Positions 10,601-25,600 of a DNA stretch of 64,000 nucleotides are shown piece by piece. This stretch comes from Epiperipatus broadwayi (lineage: Eukaryota > Onychophora > Udeonychophora > Euonychophora > Peripatidae): the NCBI GenBank assembly GCA_028023455.1, contig JAQFVV010000064.1, positions 3,602,138 to 3,666,137 of the forward strand. Reading direction: 5' to 3'. A program made the translations under genes and the position numbers. The notes under the pieces are model-generated. The model ran no database searches, was not told the origin of the DNA, and saw nothing but the letters and a program-made list of their open reading frames with translations. Each line of letters starts with the position of its first letter. Within the stretch, counting starts at the first letter, position 1.

Positions 10601-13600
10601 TATTACCACATATAGAACATGCTGGTCCCTTTTTCAGTTTATCTGATATTTTATGATGCCTTTTAATTTCTTCAGCAGAAAACTTTTCTTTCTGAAATAT
10701 TTCAACACCATATCAAATTATAGCTCTCCAGTCTATTCTGTTCTCTGCCATATTTTCCTAATCAAAACAATTGACATTGCATTCTTTTAGAGGGAGGGCC
10801 CTTGAGATAATGTTTAATAATATATATGAGGTCTACCTTCTATAAAAACCATGCTCAAATTCATTATAAAATACCCTTTTAGGAAGTCTTCTATTGTTTA
10901 TTCACTTTATGTGACTATCAAAATTGAGATTTTACAATAATGGCCTTGATAGTATCACATCCAGAAAGTTGAACATATTGATTGGTTTTATGATCTTGTC
11001 ATTGTATTTTAAAAATTTTATATAGTATCTTTAAATGAAACTTTTCTAATGTCTTTATATTGTTCCAATAGTGTTCAAATTTTACTTTCATACAATAAAA
11101 TAAATTAGTTAAAGTAACAGCTCTATATACAGCTGATTCATTTGCAGTAGTTATTTCTCTGTGATGAAATACTCTCTCTTTTAACTTATTAAAAACAGCA
11201 GTGGCACATTACAATCTGTATTGTACTGTACTAATGACTAAGTTCATTTTTCTATTTATAAAACTACCAAAGTATTTGCATTTTCAATTTGATAACCATT
11301 CAATCTAAAAGTTGCAGACAATTTTTCTTTCATCTCTGGCTGATAAAAATGTGAGTTTTTTTTGAACATTAATTAATAAACCAAAGTCTTTTATATATTG
11401 TATTAAGAACATTCTGAAAGTTATCTTTTGAACTGCAAAAATAACCAATCATCACTATACTGTAAATCTAGAAATAACTGAAGTTTTCACCTTTAATCAT
11501 TTAAAATTAAAAATTTCATCATCAAACGTATCATTTTATGATAACTGTTTGATTAAGCCCCCTATAAACAATTCCAAATACCACTCATAAAAATTAAAAA
11601 CAGTATTAAAACAATACACATTCTTGTTTAGCACCAGTTTTCTTTTTAAATGCCTCTCATTCCTCCATGTGGAAGCTGTATAATATGAATAAATTTTGAT
11701 AGATAGATAATTAATTTCATGCAAAGTCATACACCTGTCCTAAAGTCAATAAAAGCAATATATAAATGACTCCTTTGTTCCTGACATTTTCTTGCATTTG
11801 TCTGGCAAAGAAACTCTATAGTGCTTCTTGATTCTCTAAAACCACATTGAGTCTAATAACTATTCATCTATAATTGGAAGCAAATTATCCAACAGAATCA
11901 TGATATTCCATTATAACTACTGCAATCTCGTTTATTCTTTTTTTTTTTTAAAAAAAACAACAACAACCAAAATGCAATATAGAATAATAAAAGCATCCTT
12001 AAGATCTGATGTCACAATTTTATGGATCTTTACATTCCTAATGAGTTCCAGTATTTTTGAAGCTAACATATCACAGGTATATCATCAAAATCTGCTGCTT
12101 TTCCATTTTTAAGATTACAAAGAACTGATTTGACTTCACTAAGTTGAATATCTTTATATCCCAAATGAGTAAATTAAATGAATATGACATTAAAAGTTGT
12201 CATCTAAATTCATGTATTATTATATAAAAGATGATCATAATACTCCTTCCAACTATTCAAAATATCATTGTCATTTTATGAGAGCCATTGCTGGATTTAA
12301 TAGGATTGTGGGACCATTTTGAGGGTCCAAATGTTGCTTTCAATGCATCAAAAAAAATGTAGAATGACCACGATCAGCAAATATCTATCTTCTTTACCGT
12401 TTAAATCCACCAATTATTTTCAGGTCTTATCTGTCATTGAACTTTTCTGCCTTCAGATCTTAATACTTATTGTGAAGTTTCACATTTAATTATTATTCTG
12501 TCAAGTTGAAAATGCCATGCTTCTTTTTAGTCAAATCACTTAAAATCATTGTCAGAAAATTAGTCATGATTCTTTTTTTTTTGGTGAACCCAAGAATAGA
12601 TTTATTTGTATTCATAACATAAGAATTCCATCCTTCAGTAACAGTCCTGAAGATCCAAATTTTACATTTTTACTATTTAATAGCTGTTGAAATTTAGTAT
12701 GTATAGCAGATTCTGCTAAAGAATGAGCATCAATTTTGTTGTGAGTATGATTGGTAGTATATCTATTTTTTAATACAATTATCCATGTTCTGTCCAATAA
12801 TTTGGTTGTAAGTGCTGATGTAATGTGAACTCTTATTTGATTCCTAACTATAATAGTCTATTAAATGCCATTATGTTGAATGCGAATGCATATGTATTTC
12901 TCTTAATAGCAGTTTTTCTGCCAAAAGAAAGTGTTTGGGATTGTCAATTCATGTGTTGTGAAAAAATTCAATAATAAAATATTTACAGTACCAAATACCA
13001 TTATTTCTAATAATTTGTAGTGAAAGTTTTCTGTTTGAACCAACACATGCATTAAAATTTCAAGAAAAATTTGATCTTTTGCTGTAATAATGCTATCCAA
13101 TAAGGAATAAAAGCTTCCTTTCTTTTAATTTTTTGAATTAGGTTGGATCATAGGCATTAATAAAATAAGCATCAGTATGATTGTGTAAGGCATGTTTTAA
13201 CACCATTTGTCTTTTACTGATATAACGAGGAATTCCAACAGTAAAATATACTAAAAAAAACTTGTATTCATCCATTTGTTCTATTAAACTTTTTTTCTTT
13301 GGGAGACAATTTTCATTGACATATATCAATCTAAGTCTTGCTAGCTTCTTAGTCACCAGTGCAGTTCTTTTTTCTTCTCTTGAAGGATTTATATCAAGTA
13401 TAAGTTTGCACATTCCATATACCAGTATTTAGAAAAAAAGTAGATTTATAGTACTTAGCTTTAGTACTATCATTGTGTTTTGCTTTACCACTGCTACTGA
13501 TAGTATCATTACTGTTCTTATTATTTTCTACTACTGAAATAAGTAATCCATCAGGTGAAACAACCTATCCAGACTGTGTGGCAGGCCATTTTTTGACCAT

Positions 13601-16600
13601 ATTTTGTAGTCTTTTCTGCTTCTGTGGTAGGCAAAGAGGTCCCTAAATAGGGCTGCGTAAATATTCAATGTTTGCCAATAGAAGCTCCTGTTTCACTAAA
13701 ATCTTTTTACTATATCAACTCATTAATGATTGTATTGCCTTGAGCAAAGATTACAGTTATAGAGTACCAGCATATTAAGCCTTTCTTTAGCATTGATCTT
13801 GTGTTAAAAAAAGAGGGAAAATTGGAATCATAAATGCTGTATTTGTAGTTCCCATTGTCACAGTTAATATAAGATCTCTCATGGTGTAAGATGTTCTTGA
13901 TGATCAGACCCTACAATAACTTAAGTGACTGAAGAAGAAAAAGGGAAGATTGGAAATAATATCTAGTCTTTGATAAACCAACATTCTATCCTATAAATCA
14001 ATAAAAGCTCTTGGTCAGGTACTGTTTATTTGTTATTCACAGTTAGCCTTTATATGTAAAGGTCATTCCACCCTCCATCACCTGTGGAACCTGTTGTTTG
14101 CCTAAGCATAACAGTAGATTTAGATTAAACATACATATGAAAATACAATTACACCTTAAGATGAAATATTTGAAGCAATTTATATAATAAATCAAGCTTC
14201 ATTTTAATATTACTTTGCCTTACAATAAAAGTGATCTAATTGAAAAGTAAATAATTGAATGGAATTTAATATAGATTTATTGTGATTCGTATATATTAAA
14301 AGTAATATAAATTGAATATTTCATACTGATAATAAGTATTTTTTCTCTTCTTAAATTTATTTTAAGGAAAATGATCAGAATAAAATAAATCTGTCTAGGT
14401 AAACTTTATTTATATATGTATGCAGAAATGAATATGAGTAATAATTTTAAAGCATGATAGATAACTGAGTATTGCTAATGTCCAGAGTTTAAATGTATAT
14501 TTGGTTGTAATAACTACTAAAGTTAAAAGGTAATGTAAATCTTTATATCAAGGGATGAAGATATTCAATACAAAGACCCCAATTTTTTAATTTCATATGA
14601 GGCATCTTTTCTATTTAAATTTTTTGTAGTGTTTATCTATATGGATGCCTTTTATTATTCAGGAGTTTTGAAGTTAAAATTTTTTTTTTGTATTTATAAT
14701 GTTATATAAAAGGTCATATTATACCATTCTAATATTAAACCTACATGTAAAACAAATATAAATGAACTATTTGTTATTTGAATCACAGAGTGTAGAATCT
14801 ATGTATAACAACTATCATTACCTTTACATCATCATACAAACGTGATATAATGTTTTTTAATAAAATTCAAAATCTTATTAATAGTTTAATGTGCATTTAA
14901 AATATGCAATTAATCAATTGTGACAATATGCTGGACTATTTCCATCATCTATCAGTAAATGTTGAATGTACAGACAATTTTAAACTTTATTTAAACTTTT
15001 CAAATACAAATAACTTGGTAGTAATAACACACAAATAGACAACTAGTGTATCATTACTATCAAGTTGTTTGTATTTGAAAAGTTTAAATAAAGTTTAAAA
15101 TTTTCTGTACATTCAACATTTTCTGATAGATGATGTAGTTCAACATATATCTAATATACGATCATTACAAACATCACATGATCACCGAGTTTTAATCATC
15201 ACAAACCTTCAGGCAAATATTAACCAAGAATCATTTTTACCATAAGCATAAAAACATGAAATAAGAATCCAAAACCAGATAAATAGATTTAGAAAAAATA
15301 TTTTCTATTATATGCACAATTAAAAATTATATTCATCTTTTTTTTTTTTACAATTTACCAACTGATAATCCATGGAAAGATATTGATCTTTATCCCATGA
15401 AAATCATTATTGTTATATTGTTTTGCTATGATAATAAATTTTGTTTTATTATTAAAATTACTTAGGTCATTATCTTTTTTTGCCTAATAAAGAAAAAAAT
15501 CAAAATTTAATAAAGTGCATTTTTTTTTCATGTCATTACTTTAATGGTTGAGCATTATTTTGCTCATGTTGCATACATTCAATACTATGCTTCTCTCTGA
15601 TTGTTACAATATATATGCTTATGATTGTTATTGACTACTTAATGGAAAACTCCTTGTATTTGAACTGAAATTATCTTGATGAACCAAAAGTTTGCCTTTC
15701 TCTAAAAAACATAAATGTTCATTTTATCCTAACTAAAACATTAGCTAGATTTTTAACTTCTTATTTACAGCTGCATTTAATACAAATATTATCCCAACAT
15801 TAGAACTGCAAATCACTTTTAAATTATTAAACATATTAAATTAACTAAGAATATTATTTTAGTAAGTTTTGGCAGTTTTACTCTTTAACAATATATTTAT
15901 TAGTGAAACTTGAAGTTTTGAAAAATTTCCAGCTACCTGATTTCATTTTACAAACATTAGAATTAGTTATTAATTTATAAATTTTTGTGGAAAACTTAAA
16001 AAAAAAAAATTCATTTTCTAAAAAAAACTATTCTTATGGCACAGCTAAGATATGTTAATAATATTTTAATTATTTGGTTTTGTAATAGAGCTGCTTTTAA
16101 TGATTTCCTTAATTTTTTTTCTTTAACATTTTTGTATTAAAAATGAAATTTTCTATGTAAACCGAAAATAAAAATCAACATTGTTTTGGGGTATTTTAAT
16201 TAAAAGGAAAAAATGTGATTTTTGTTTCAAGCTGTACTTAAAAAATAAATACATACCTGGAGATATTTAAAGTTTTGGTCACCATGAAGTTGAATTATTT
16301 TTTCTGGCTAGAAAACAGAATAAAAAAATTTTCTAATGACAGACATATTCACCAAAATATCTCTATTACTAAAACAATATTTGGTACAATTTTGATTTCG
16401 ATATTAATTATGAGGCTTATTCATTTAGCAAAAAAAGGGGAAAAAATAATTCAACACTATTTATACTACTTACCAAAAAAAAAAACAAACATTATGAAAT
16501 ATTTTCTCATCCCAAATAAAAGCCATAATGTTCATAAAATATTATGCTGAGTTTTGTCTAGAATCAAAAGATCAGAAAAAATATTTTTGCAATTATCAAA

Positions 16601-19600
16601 GAAATAGTTTATCAGCCATTTATTCTTATGTTAAATTATCAAATCATAATATCCAGTCTTGCTTTAACATGAGTTCTGGAAAAAAATGATAAATATATCG
16701 GAAGATTATTAAGTGAGGTAGGTGTCTTGTGGGATTTAATACCTCGATAGAAGGGCAAATTTTAAGGTCAAAATTCATAGATCATGATCCCATCTTTATC
16801 ACTTACAATGCTCAAAATTTTTATGATCTCTGAATAGAAAAAGAAAAGCTATAGAAACTTTTAAAATATCTGATTGGAAAAGATTATTGGAGGAAAAACC
16901 ATTTAAAATTCAAGAAAGCAAAAAATCTGAAAAAGTTTCATTTATGATTGTGCAAAAATATTAATTACTTTTTTATAAAACTTATATGCAACATGTACTT
17001 TAATGGAAAAGTTTTCAGTTAGGCTTACTGCTGGAAGCAGATCAATAATTCTGTCAGACATTTGATATTTATATTTAAAGTAATTTTAAATTGAATATAA
17101 AGTTTCTTATCATAATCTTTTTTATTTGAAAATATTCAATATATACAATTTCTGATCTTGAATAATTAACAAAATTCTGTTAATAAATTTTTCAACACCT
17201 TTATGCTTAATATATTGCTATGTCAATGCAAAATGGATTTACATTAAGTATCTCAGATGTATACAGGGATTGCAGATCTAGCAAGTTTTCTAAGCAAGGA
17301 TGAAATCCATTACATCCCAGATGTAAACACAACTTCATTTATTTACAGCTTAGTTCTAACTTTCATAGGAGAGTTCATTTTTGCTCAGTTTTATTATTCA
17401 CAGAAATGATGAATATACTATAAACAATTTGGACAACTAATGTAAAGTCATTTTGCGTTAGCATAGCTGTCTAATAAGTTTCAATATACTGGAAGATTTA
17501 AAAAACAGCATTTAGTAAATTATTCAAGGCCTGAAATTATATAATGTTAGAAAAATGCTGTTTTAGTTATATGCAAATAATTGAATAAGAAATGAATTCT
17601 CTTATGAAGATTAAAACTTTATAAAAAGACATCTTATACCTAGAATGTAATGGATATCACTCTTGTTATGTAATAGAGGATTGCTCAAAGGCTTATTAAC
17701 ATTATTTGTTTAATTAGACCAGATGCAAAACTACACTAGGTTGAAAAAACATTTAATTATATATATGTATGTGTGAGAAGATGGAACCTGGTTCAATTGA
17801 AGAGTGCTGGTTTTGCAGGTAATATATATTGGGAGTCATTTACTTTTTTAAATGTTTTTATTCATGTGATAAAAGAATAGTGAAATGAAAGTTATATAAT
17901 TATTTAAGTTATTACTCGGGGTGGGTGGGTGGAATAGTGTGGAAATAATTATTCATGGGATTGTGTTTAATAATAAAAGATTTATGAATTAATACAGAAA
18001 GTTTCTCATCTTTAGATTAATGTCCACTAATTTGATATTGATAAAGATTGACATGTCTTAGAGATCATTTATCTTTTTTAGATGTCTTTTTTATGTGATT
18101 AAACAAGTGAAAGGAAAGTATTTATGAAAAATTATCTGTGTCTAAATAAATGATTATGTAATAGAGGAATGTGAATGATAACCTATATATACATATAATA
18201 ATATAGTGATTTTATATATCTGTAATATTGTGGAAGGAACTATTCTTCCCATGTGCTAGCATTGACTGCTCTTGATTTTAAAACAATTATTGACAGGAGA
18301 AAATGTGTGTCAATTATTGTGCATGTGTGAAGAATAGTTTTTTCCACAATATTATATATATATCATTATTTATAATATTTTAAATTAATATAAAGATATT
18401 ATCACACATTGTCATGTTTTTTTAATTGTTATTTTTCTAGGGTCCAAACTTGATTATACATCAACCAGATGATGTTTTAAAAGCAATGGGTGAATGGTGT
18501 GTAAATCATCATGAAAAAGTAATTAAAATCAATAACTTCTTAACAAACATATTTATATGTGCATGCACAAAACAATTTAGATTTAATTTAAAGGCTACAA
18601 AATGTAAAAAAGAATGAATGGTGTATAAATCATCATGAAGAATAATTAAAATCAATCATTAAATATATAACCTTTCTTAACAGACATAAAACAAATAATT
18701 TAATTTAAAATCTACGAAATAACAGAAAGTATTATTGCTGGAAACATAATATATAAACAAAAAAAAAATTGGAGTTTGTGCAATCTTTAATGTTCACTTT
18801 TTTCTCAAAACAAATAATGTAGATTTATTTTATATAATGATAAAAAATGCTATTGCTGGAAGCATAATACATAAACAAACAAAACAAAAAATTCGAATTT
18901 TTTAATGTTCCCTTTTTTCTGCTTGTATTAAGTTGATGTGCATTAAATGCTTTTGCATTATATGAATTTGTAAGGCTAATGAATTTAGTTGTTTCTATAA
19001 AGCACAACAATTTGTTTTCAGTTTATATTAAGCAAATAGATATTAACAAGTTAATCAAAGTTTTTTAATTTGAAAAGTTCTAATATGGAATGAAATTTCT
19101 CTTAATAATTTTTAACAGATTCTTTATTCATATAAAGTTACAATAGTGATCACATCAATATATATATATTTTCATAATGCGTCTCTTATCATATTATATA
19201 CTTATACAGCCTGACTTTGCTAAAAGTGAGTTATTATATTTATGATTAATATTTAGATTTAGCAAGCGAGAGTCATTATAACTTTTCTATGATTAAAAAA
19301 CCAACAAATATTGTAGTTTGCATTCATATGATACTCACACTCAGACATTATAACCTAGTAGAACTAGATCCTATTTTTATTTTACTAGATAATCTGTGAA
19401 TGAAAGAAGCTTGCTTTAGTACCTACAAGTCTTCATTGTTAGATCATTACAGGGCTTTCTCTAGGTATATTCAAAGCAAGCAACTTATACTTATTGGATG
19501 ATCCATTCTCAAGAACAGCATTTTGTAGGAAAATGAGAAGTAAAGTTGGAAAATCCACTGTGATAATGAGATTTAAGTAAGTTTCAAATTACACAAGTGA

Positions 19601-22600
19601 AAAGCAGAAGTAAATCTTAAATGCAATACTGTATTTTTTTTATTTTTATCTAAAGAGTATTTTGTCTACTTTTAATTCTTTTAAAAGATTTCAGAGGGAG
19701 AGAAATGTAAAATATATGTTAAAATATTAATAATTCATTAATAAATTTAATAATGTTTTGTTTACTTTTAAAATTGTATTTGTTATATTTAAAACTATTT
19801 TTGATAATTTTGGATGAGACAGAATATTGATTACTAAAAAATTTGACAGTTTATAGCGTATGCACAATAGTTTTTACAACTTAGTACTCAATATTAAGAT
19901 CACCCTGAAAGTCATTAAAAGCATGTTATTGGATAGTAAAATTATAAACACTAGTTAAATTCTTTTATGCAAAATTCTTGTATATTTATTAATTGAAAGT
20001 CCATGCTTTTATTTCTTGAAGAGACAGAACAGTATGATAAAAAATCAAGTCAGATGTCACATGACTTAATTTGATATTCTCAAAGCTTGTTAAGAGCTTA
20101 TTTTGCAAGCTCTGTATATTGACAGAACAATGTTCATGTAATTAGAAAAAAAATCTATTTGTTTAATTGAGCTCCTTTAAATTAGAATAAAGTTACCATT
20201 TTGTCTTCCTGTGATTATGTTCAGCATCTTATTGATGAACAATAAAAGATAGTTATGATAACATAATTAAAGTAGTTTTAAAATTGATAGGAAATCCCAA
20301 AATTAATTATTTGTAGTCTTAAATCTATATTAAATAGTATAAATCTAATTTTGTATTTGGCTTGCATTATCTATTTTAGTAAAATAAAAATATTAGAGAT
20401 ATCATATTCATAATATCAATAAAAGTAAACAGATTAAGATAATATAAAAAAAATAAAGCAAATTGTTTTGTATTATTTTAACAAGATGAAAGATTATAAT
20501 TAATAACACCTTTCTATTTTTACTTTATATTATGCAAACGTTTTTCAAATAATCTTATTTTCTTGCAATTTTGATTGACCAGTAGTATTATCCAGAGCTA
20601 CAAAATATTTAAATATACATGACTATATAATATATTTAAATGTATATGACTATGTAGAAATGAAATATTTTACTATATTATATAGTAATGCGTATTTAAA
20701 TATTGTAACTGAAAAAGAGAGCTGAATAGTCTAAACTGTAAGAAAATAAAATTATTTGTATAAAATAGAAAAAGAAAGATGTTATTAATTATAATTATAT
20801 ATTATAGTAATCAGTGCATAGAGGATATAAAAGAAGAAAGAAAAAAAAGCTTCAAAGTGAAACATTTTTTCATTGTACTTAGGAAAAGATGGATCTGTGA
20901 ATTAATTCAGTTTTAACAGCTATATTTTTATTTCAACAAAAAATCACTAGATATTGTTTTATTCAGATGATAATTACACAATTTTTGACAAGTTTAATTA
21001 CTATTAGGTTATTATATTTAAGTGAGGAGTTTTGGCTGATAAAGATTGTATGTTTAGGCAGTCCTATTTAAAATCACCCTACCTATTACAGGAATAGAAG
21101 GGTCTAGAAAGTGTGATCTAAAAATGGTCTGTCTTACGCAGTCTGGCTAGGTTGTCATGCCTATACTAATTTCAGTGATAGAAATAATAAGAATAGTAAA
21201 AATATCAGTAGAAATCATGTAGTAAGTGGCAGCAGTAGGACTAAAGATAAGTATCACAAATATAAATCTAATGTTTTTTAAAATATGAGTACATGGAATG
21301 CAAAAACTTGATAAGACAACTTGATGGAAGTATATTAATAATTTTATTAGTCATTCATTAGATTAGCGATTACTCATTTAATGAATAATATTTATGTAGT
21401 GTAATTACACTACATAAATATTCCTCAAGACCAGATTGGAAGACTGCACTTGTGACTAAAGAACTGTCAGGATTTAAGATTGTTATAGTTGTTCTTACTG
21501 AAACTTATCTCCCAGAGGAAGAAAGTTTTTTTGGAAAGGCAAGTCAGTCAGTGAAACAAAAATGCATGGTGTTGGATTTGCTATAACATCTAATTTAATA
21601 TCTTCTATTATTGGAATTCCTCATTGTATCAGTGAAAAGTTAATAATCTTAAAACTTGCCTTGCATAATGGTATTAAAGCTCATTTTATCAGAGTCTATG
21701 CTCCAATCTTGTATATATAGAAGGAAAACTTTTATTCCTTGTTGGATAGCATTATTATAGGAATATCATTAAAAAATTGAATCTTTCTTCTTAGTGACTT
21801 TAATGCACATGTTGGTACAAATAGTAGACTTTGGGCCATAGTTATTGGAAATAATGACATTGGGGTTGTCAATTCATATGGTTATTCTTGAATTGTGCAG
21901 AATGCATGGATTGATTATCACAAACACTTTATTTAATCAGAAAAACCACTTTAAAGGAAAATGGATGTACATTCAAAACAATAACATTTAGTAAATTGTA
22001 TTATTGTTAGGAATCAGAATACAAAAGTCATTCATATTACATAAATTCTCACAAGCTCAAATTGTGTGACAGATCATAGATTATTATGCTTTAAGATTAA
22101 AATGATAGTTACATTACAAAAAATAGATATTCCAATCATATTACTGAAGTATAGAATTGTCTTAAGGAGTGTGTTATGGATATCTTCTTGGATTCACTAA
22201 AAAGAATCCTAATTTTTTTTTTTTTTGACAATGATCATATTATTAGAGATTTAATTAAAAATAAATATGGCATTCTCTGCTTAGTAAAATAATAGATTAA
22301 ATGTGGAACTTGATAATAAATGTAAAGATCTGAAGGCAGAAGTTCAATGAATAACAAAATAGCTTATAAAAATGCAAAGAAGATATATACATTTGCTAAT
22401 CGTGGTCATTCTAGATCTTTTTTTGATGCATTGAAATCATCATATGGATCTGAGAAACGGTATCACAATCCCCTATTAAATTCATCAATTATGATGATAA
22501 TGATATTTTTGAATAGATGGAAATAATATTTTGATCAAATTTTGAATAATGATATGTTGACTTTTAAAGATATATCCATTTAATCTACTCATTTATATTT

Positions 22601-25600
22601 GGAAAGAGATATTCAGCTTAATAAAATCAGAATAGCTCTATCTTTCTTATTGCATTGCTAAATTCATATAATATTAATATTATTTATGTTCTTTATTACT
22701 TTTTACAATGCATTGTAAAAAGTAACAAAGAACATAAATGATATTAATATTATAATAGCGCTTTATAATCTTTAAAATGGAAAGACTGCAGATTCTGATG
22801 GGATGCCTGAAGTTTTAAAATATGCTGGTAATATGTTAACTTCAGAAATATTAGAAATTTTTAGGTGGAACCATGAAGTTGTATCATATATTCTTAAACA
22901 TGCTTTAATTGTTCAATTTTAAATAAATGAAATAGACAATTGTGGTAATTATCATGGATGATGCTATCACAGAATAATTGCATTACTTGATGTTTTATGC
23001 CATAGTTCTTAGTCTAGTCTTTTCATTTATACAGAAGCAATAGAGTTTTTTTTATTAAAATATGAATTTTTTAGGAATCAAAAAAATTTCTTTTCATATT
23101 AACCATTACAAGTGTCATCAATAATAGCATAAAGATGAATAATACTGTCTATATAAATAAAATAGATGTCCTTTTATGGAAGTTTATGGAATATGAACTG
23201 TTTAAAATTTTGATATATGTTTTAGACTATAATAAAATAGTGTATCAATGGCTGATTTTGTATTATTCCTGAATCATAGAAATTTATGTCATTAAGCTTT
23301 GCCAAAGAAAAAAAAAAAAAAGAAAATATCTGTTTTCTAAGTTTTGATAAATTATAAACTATAAGCAATTCATAAAGTTTTTTAAATTTTGCAGCAGATT
23401 CATATCATATTTGTCCAAAATATTTAATATAATAATTGTCACTCAAGGAATTTTGTATTATTGTGTTTGTTTATTGATATTATATTGTTATTTTATAATT
23501 TTAAGCTTATTATGTAGTTTTATATTGTGTGTGCTCTTTTTAGTTTATTTTCGTTTATGATCATGATTTAACTGTATAATAAAAAATATTATGTAGTACA
23601 AAATTATATAGTTGTTTTCTTAAAAGTTTTTTGTTTTATTATTTTTTATTTTTTTCTTAATGTTTTTTTTTTTTTTTTTTGATGCAATTAAAAAAATAGG
23701 GATGACCAATATAAAAGTTAAATAGGATTTATTTATAAAAGATTTTATTTTCATATAGTCTGGATTAACAGCAGCTGTGAAATCTAGCCATATAACTGTC
23801 AAAGAAGCAGAAGATAAAATGCTAAAATTTGTTCGTCTTCATACTATTCCAGAAAAGAGTCCTTTAGCGGGGAATTCTGTCCATGTAGATAAAATGTTTC
23901 TAAGCAAATTCATGCCAGAATTTGTTGAGCATCTTCATTATCGAATTATTGATGTTTCTACTATAAAAGAGCTTTGCTGGTAAGTCTAAATGTTGAAATG
24001 ATTATTTTTAATATTAATAATATTTCATTATTACAATGGAAGATCTATTATGGAAGTTCACATTCATATTAAATATCTAAACTTTTTTTTTCTTTTACAT
24101 TATTTTCATTTAATTTTTTTTTACTTTGATTATTCTTTCTGACAATCTTAATTTATTCTTTAATCGCAGTATTATTTTCTCAATAATGTTGAAAGAAAAT
24201 TATGATTTTTGATTGTTTTTTTTTTATTAATATAAATTTCAATAAAAAACAAAATCATGGAGTCTATTGATATCAAAAAATAGTTTACACATCAGTAAAG
24301 TTGAACACACTGACTTAATATATTACAAAATTCTAACTTAATTATGTTTTACTGAGATAGAATAGCTGGATCTCATTATATATAAAGCAAATTGTATTTA
24401 TTCAAAATTACTAGTAAATTCAAAAGTCACTGCCAATTGCTTGTGAATTTTCAATTTATTCTTGAGCTAGTATTTGTAATTTTAAATAGATATAATTTAT
24501 ATTTACTAATATAGTTTTGGCAACTGATCACACTTTTATGGAGTATTAAAAATTTTTTTACAATGGAAATGGCTTGAAACTCTAAGAATAATCTGAGTTG
24601 TTGATTAATAATTCAGATGATGATAAAAATTGTTCACACTTAAAACATTAGTGATTCTTGTGGATACTTTATAGTATAAAGCAATAGAAATTAATTAAAT
24701 ATTTGAATTCTAGTAACTAATGACTGACGATTAAAAAAATTAGCTGTGTACCAGTAATGTGATATATAAATTACTTTAGTGATTAGTTAGCTTTTACAGA
24801 TATAAACAAAATCTTAATATAGGAGTTTCTTGCTTTAGGGCATGATTTGGATGGAATCCATTTCATGTTTTATTCCATTAGAGTTTTTTTCTTTTTTATC
24901 TTTTTTTGACTTAGAAAATAGTCTTTTTCCAGACCGTCAAACACTTTTATTTTCGAACAGCTTCAGTCAGAATTTTTTTTTTATCTAAATACTAAAAGAG
25001 GATTTTTTTTATCAAGTGACAAATTCTCATCTGTATCTTTACAATTTTTTTTAAATCTGTTTTAGCTAACTCTTATATTAATATATTTTTTAAAAGTATT
25101 AGTTAAATAATTTATCAAATCATGATCACTGTTGTCCGATCCTTTTTCTAATTTTTTTTTTTTTTTTGTTATATGAAGCTCATAATCCATTATTTTATGT
25201 TATCAGAGAAATAAATTTTTATCATTAGTTGGAACTAATTGTTTATTCTTGTGGCATTTTAAAGGAGAGAAGTGATATTTGCAGATGATGAAGTCTCTTG
25301 AGGGGGGAGGGGGGAACCAGTGGGATCAATAACTGCTGCATACTGGTTTTCAGGAAATTTACATAATTCTATAAAACAGTATCTAGCAATTAAATAACTT
25401 CAGAGTTTTCCTGATGAGTTCCAGACTGACATGATTGCTGAGATTTAATAAAGGCAGTATTGTTGCCTTTACCTTTATTTTTAGTTGTATTTTTCAACAC
25501 ATAATTTATTATATAGTTGATTGAGTCTTTAGCTTTGAATCATGCTTTCATTTTCTAGAGAATATCTAATCAGTAGTTTCTTAAATTCTACCTTTCTAGA

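Larger units (their letters stand above)
21050..23280 (+). mobile_element. Zinc-finger-ended non-LTR retrotransposon, dead copy 2
   Basis: Plus-strand relative of the elements at 10.5-14.1 and 59.4-63.2 kb, truncated before the C-terminal region. It shows the 5' block with tatttaaaatcaccctacc, a worn STWNAKT start, and endonuclease segments [20 protein letters not shown] (21528-21590) and [19 protein letters not shown]. The start of the reverse transcriptase follows, [20 protein letters not shown] (22780-22840). Numerous stops and frameshifts are present. Two spacerless palindromes (21387-21422 and 22669-22752) lie within it and are absent from the sister copies. Confidence 0.7.

Noticed and set aside
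16275-16550. A 91-codon plus-strand frame in the REXO2 intron
   Set aside because: Lys/Ile/Asn-rich chance frame with no motif, splice context or compositional shift.
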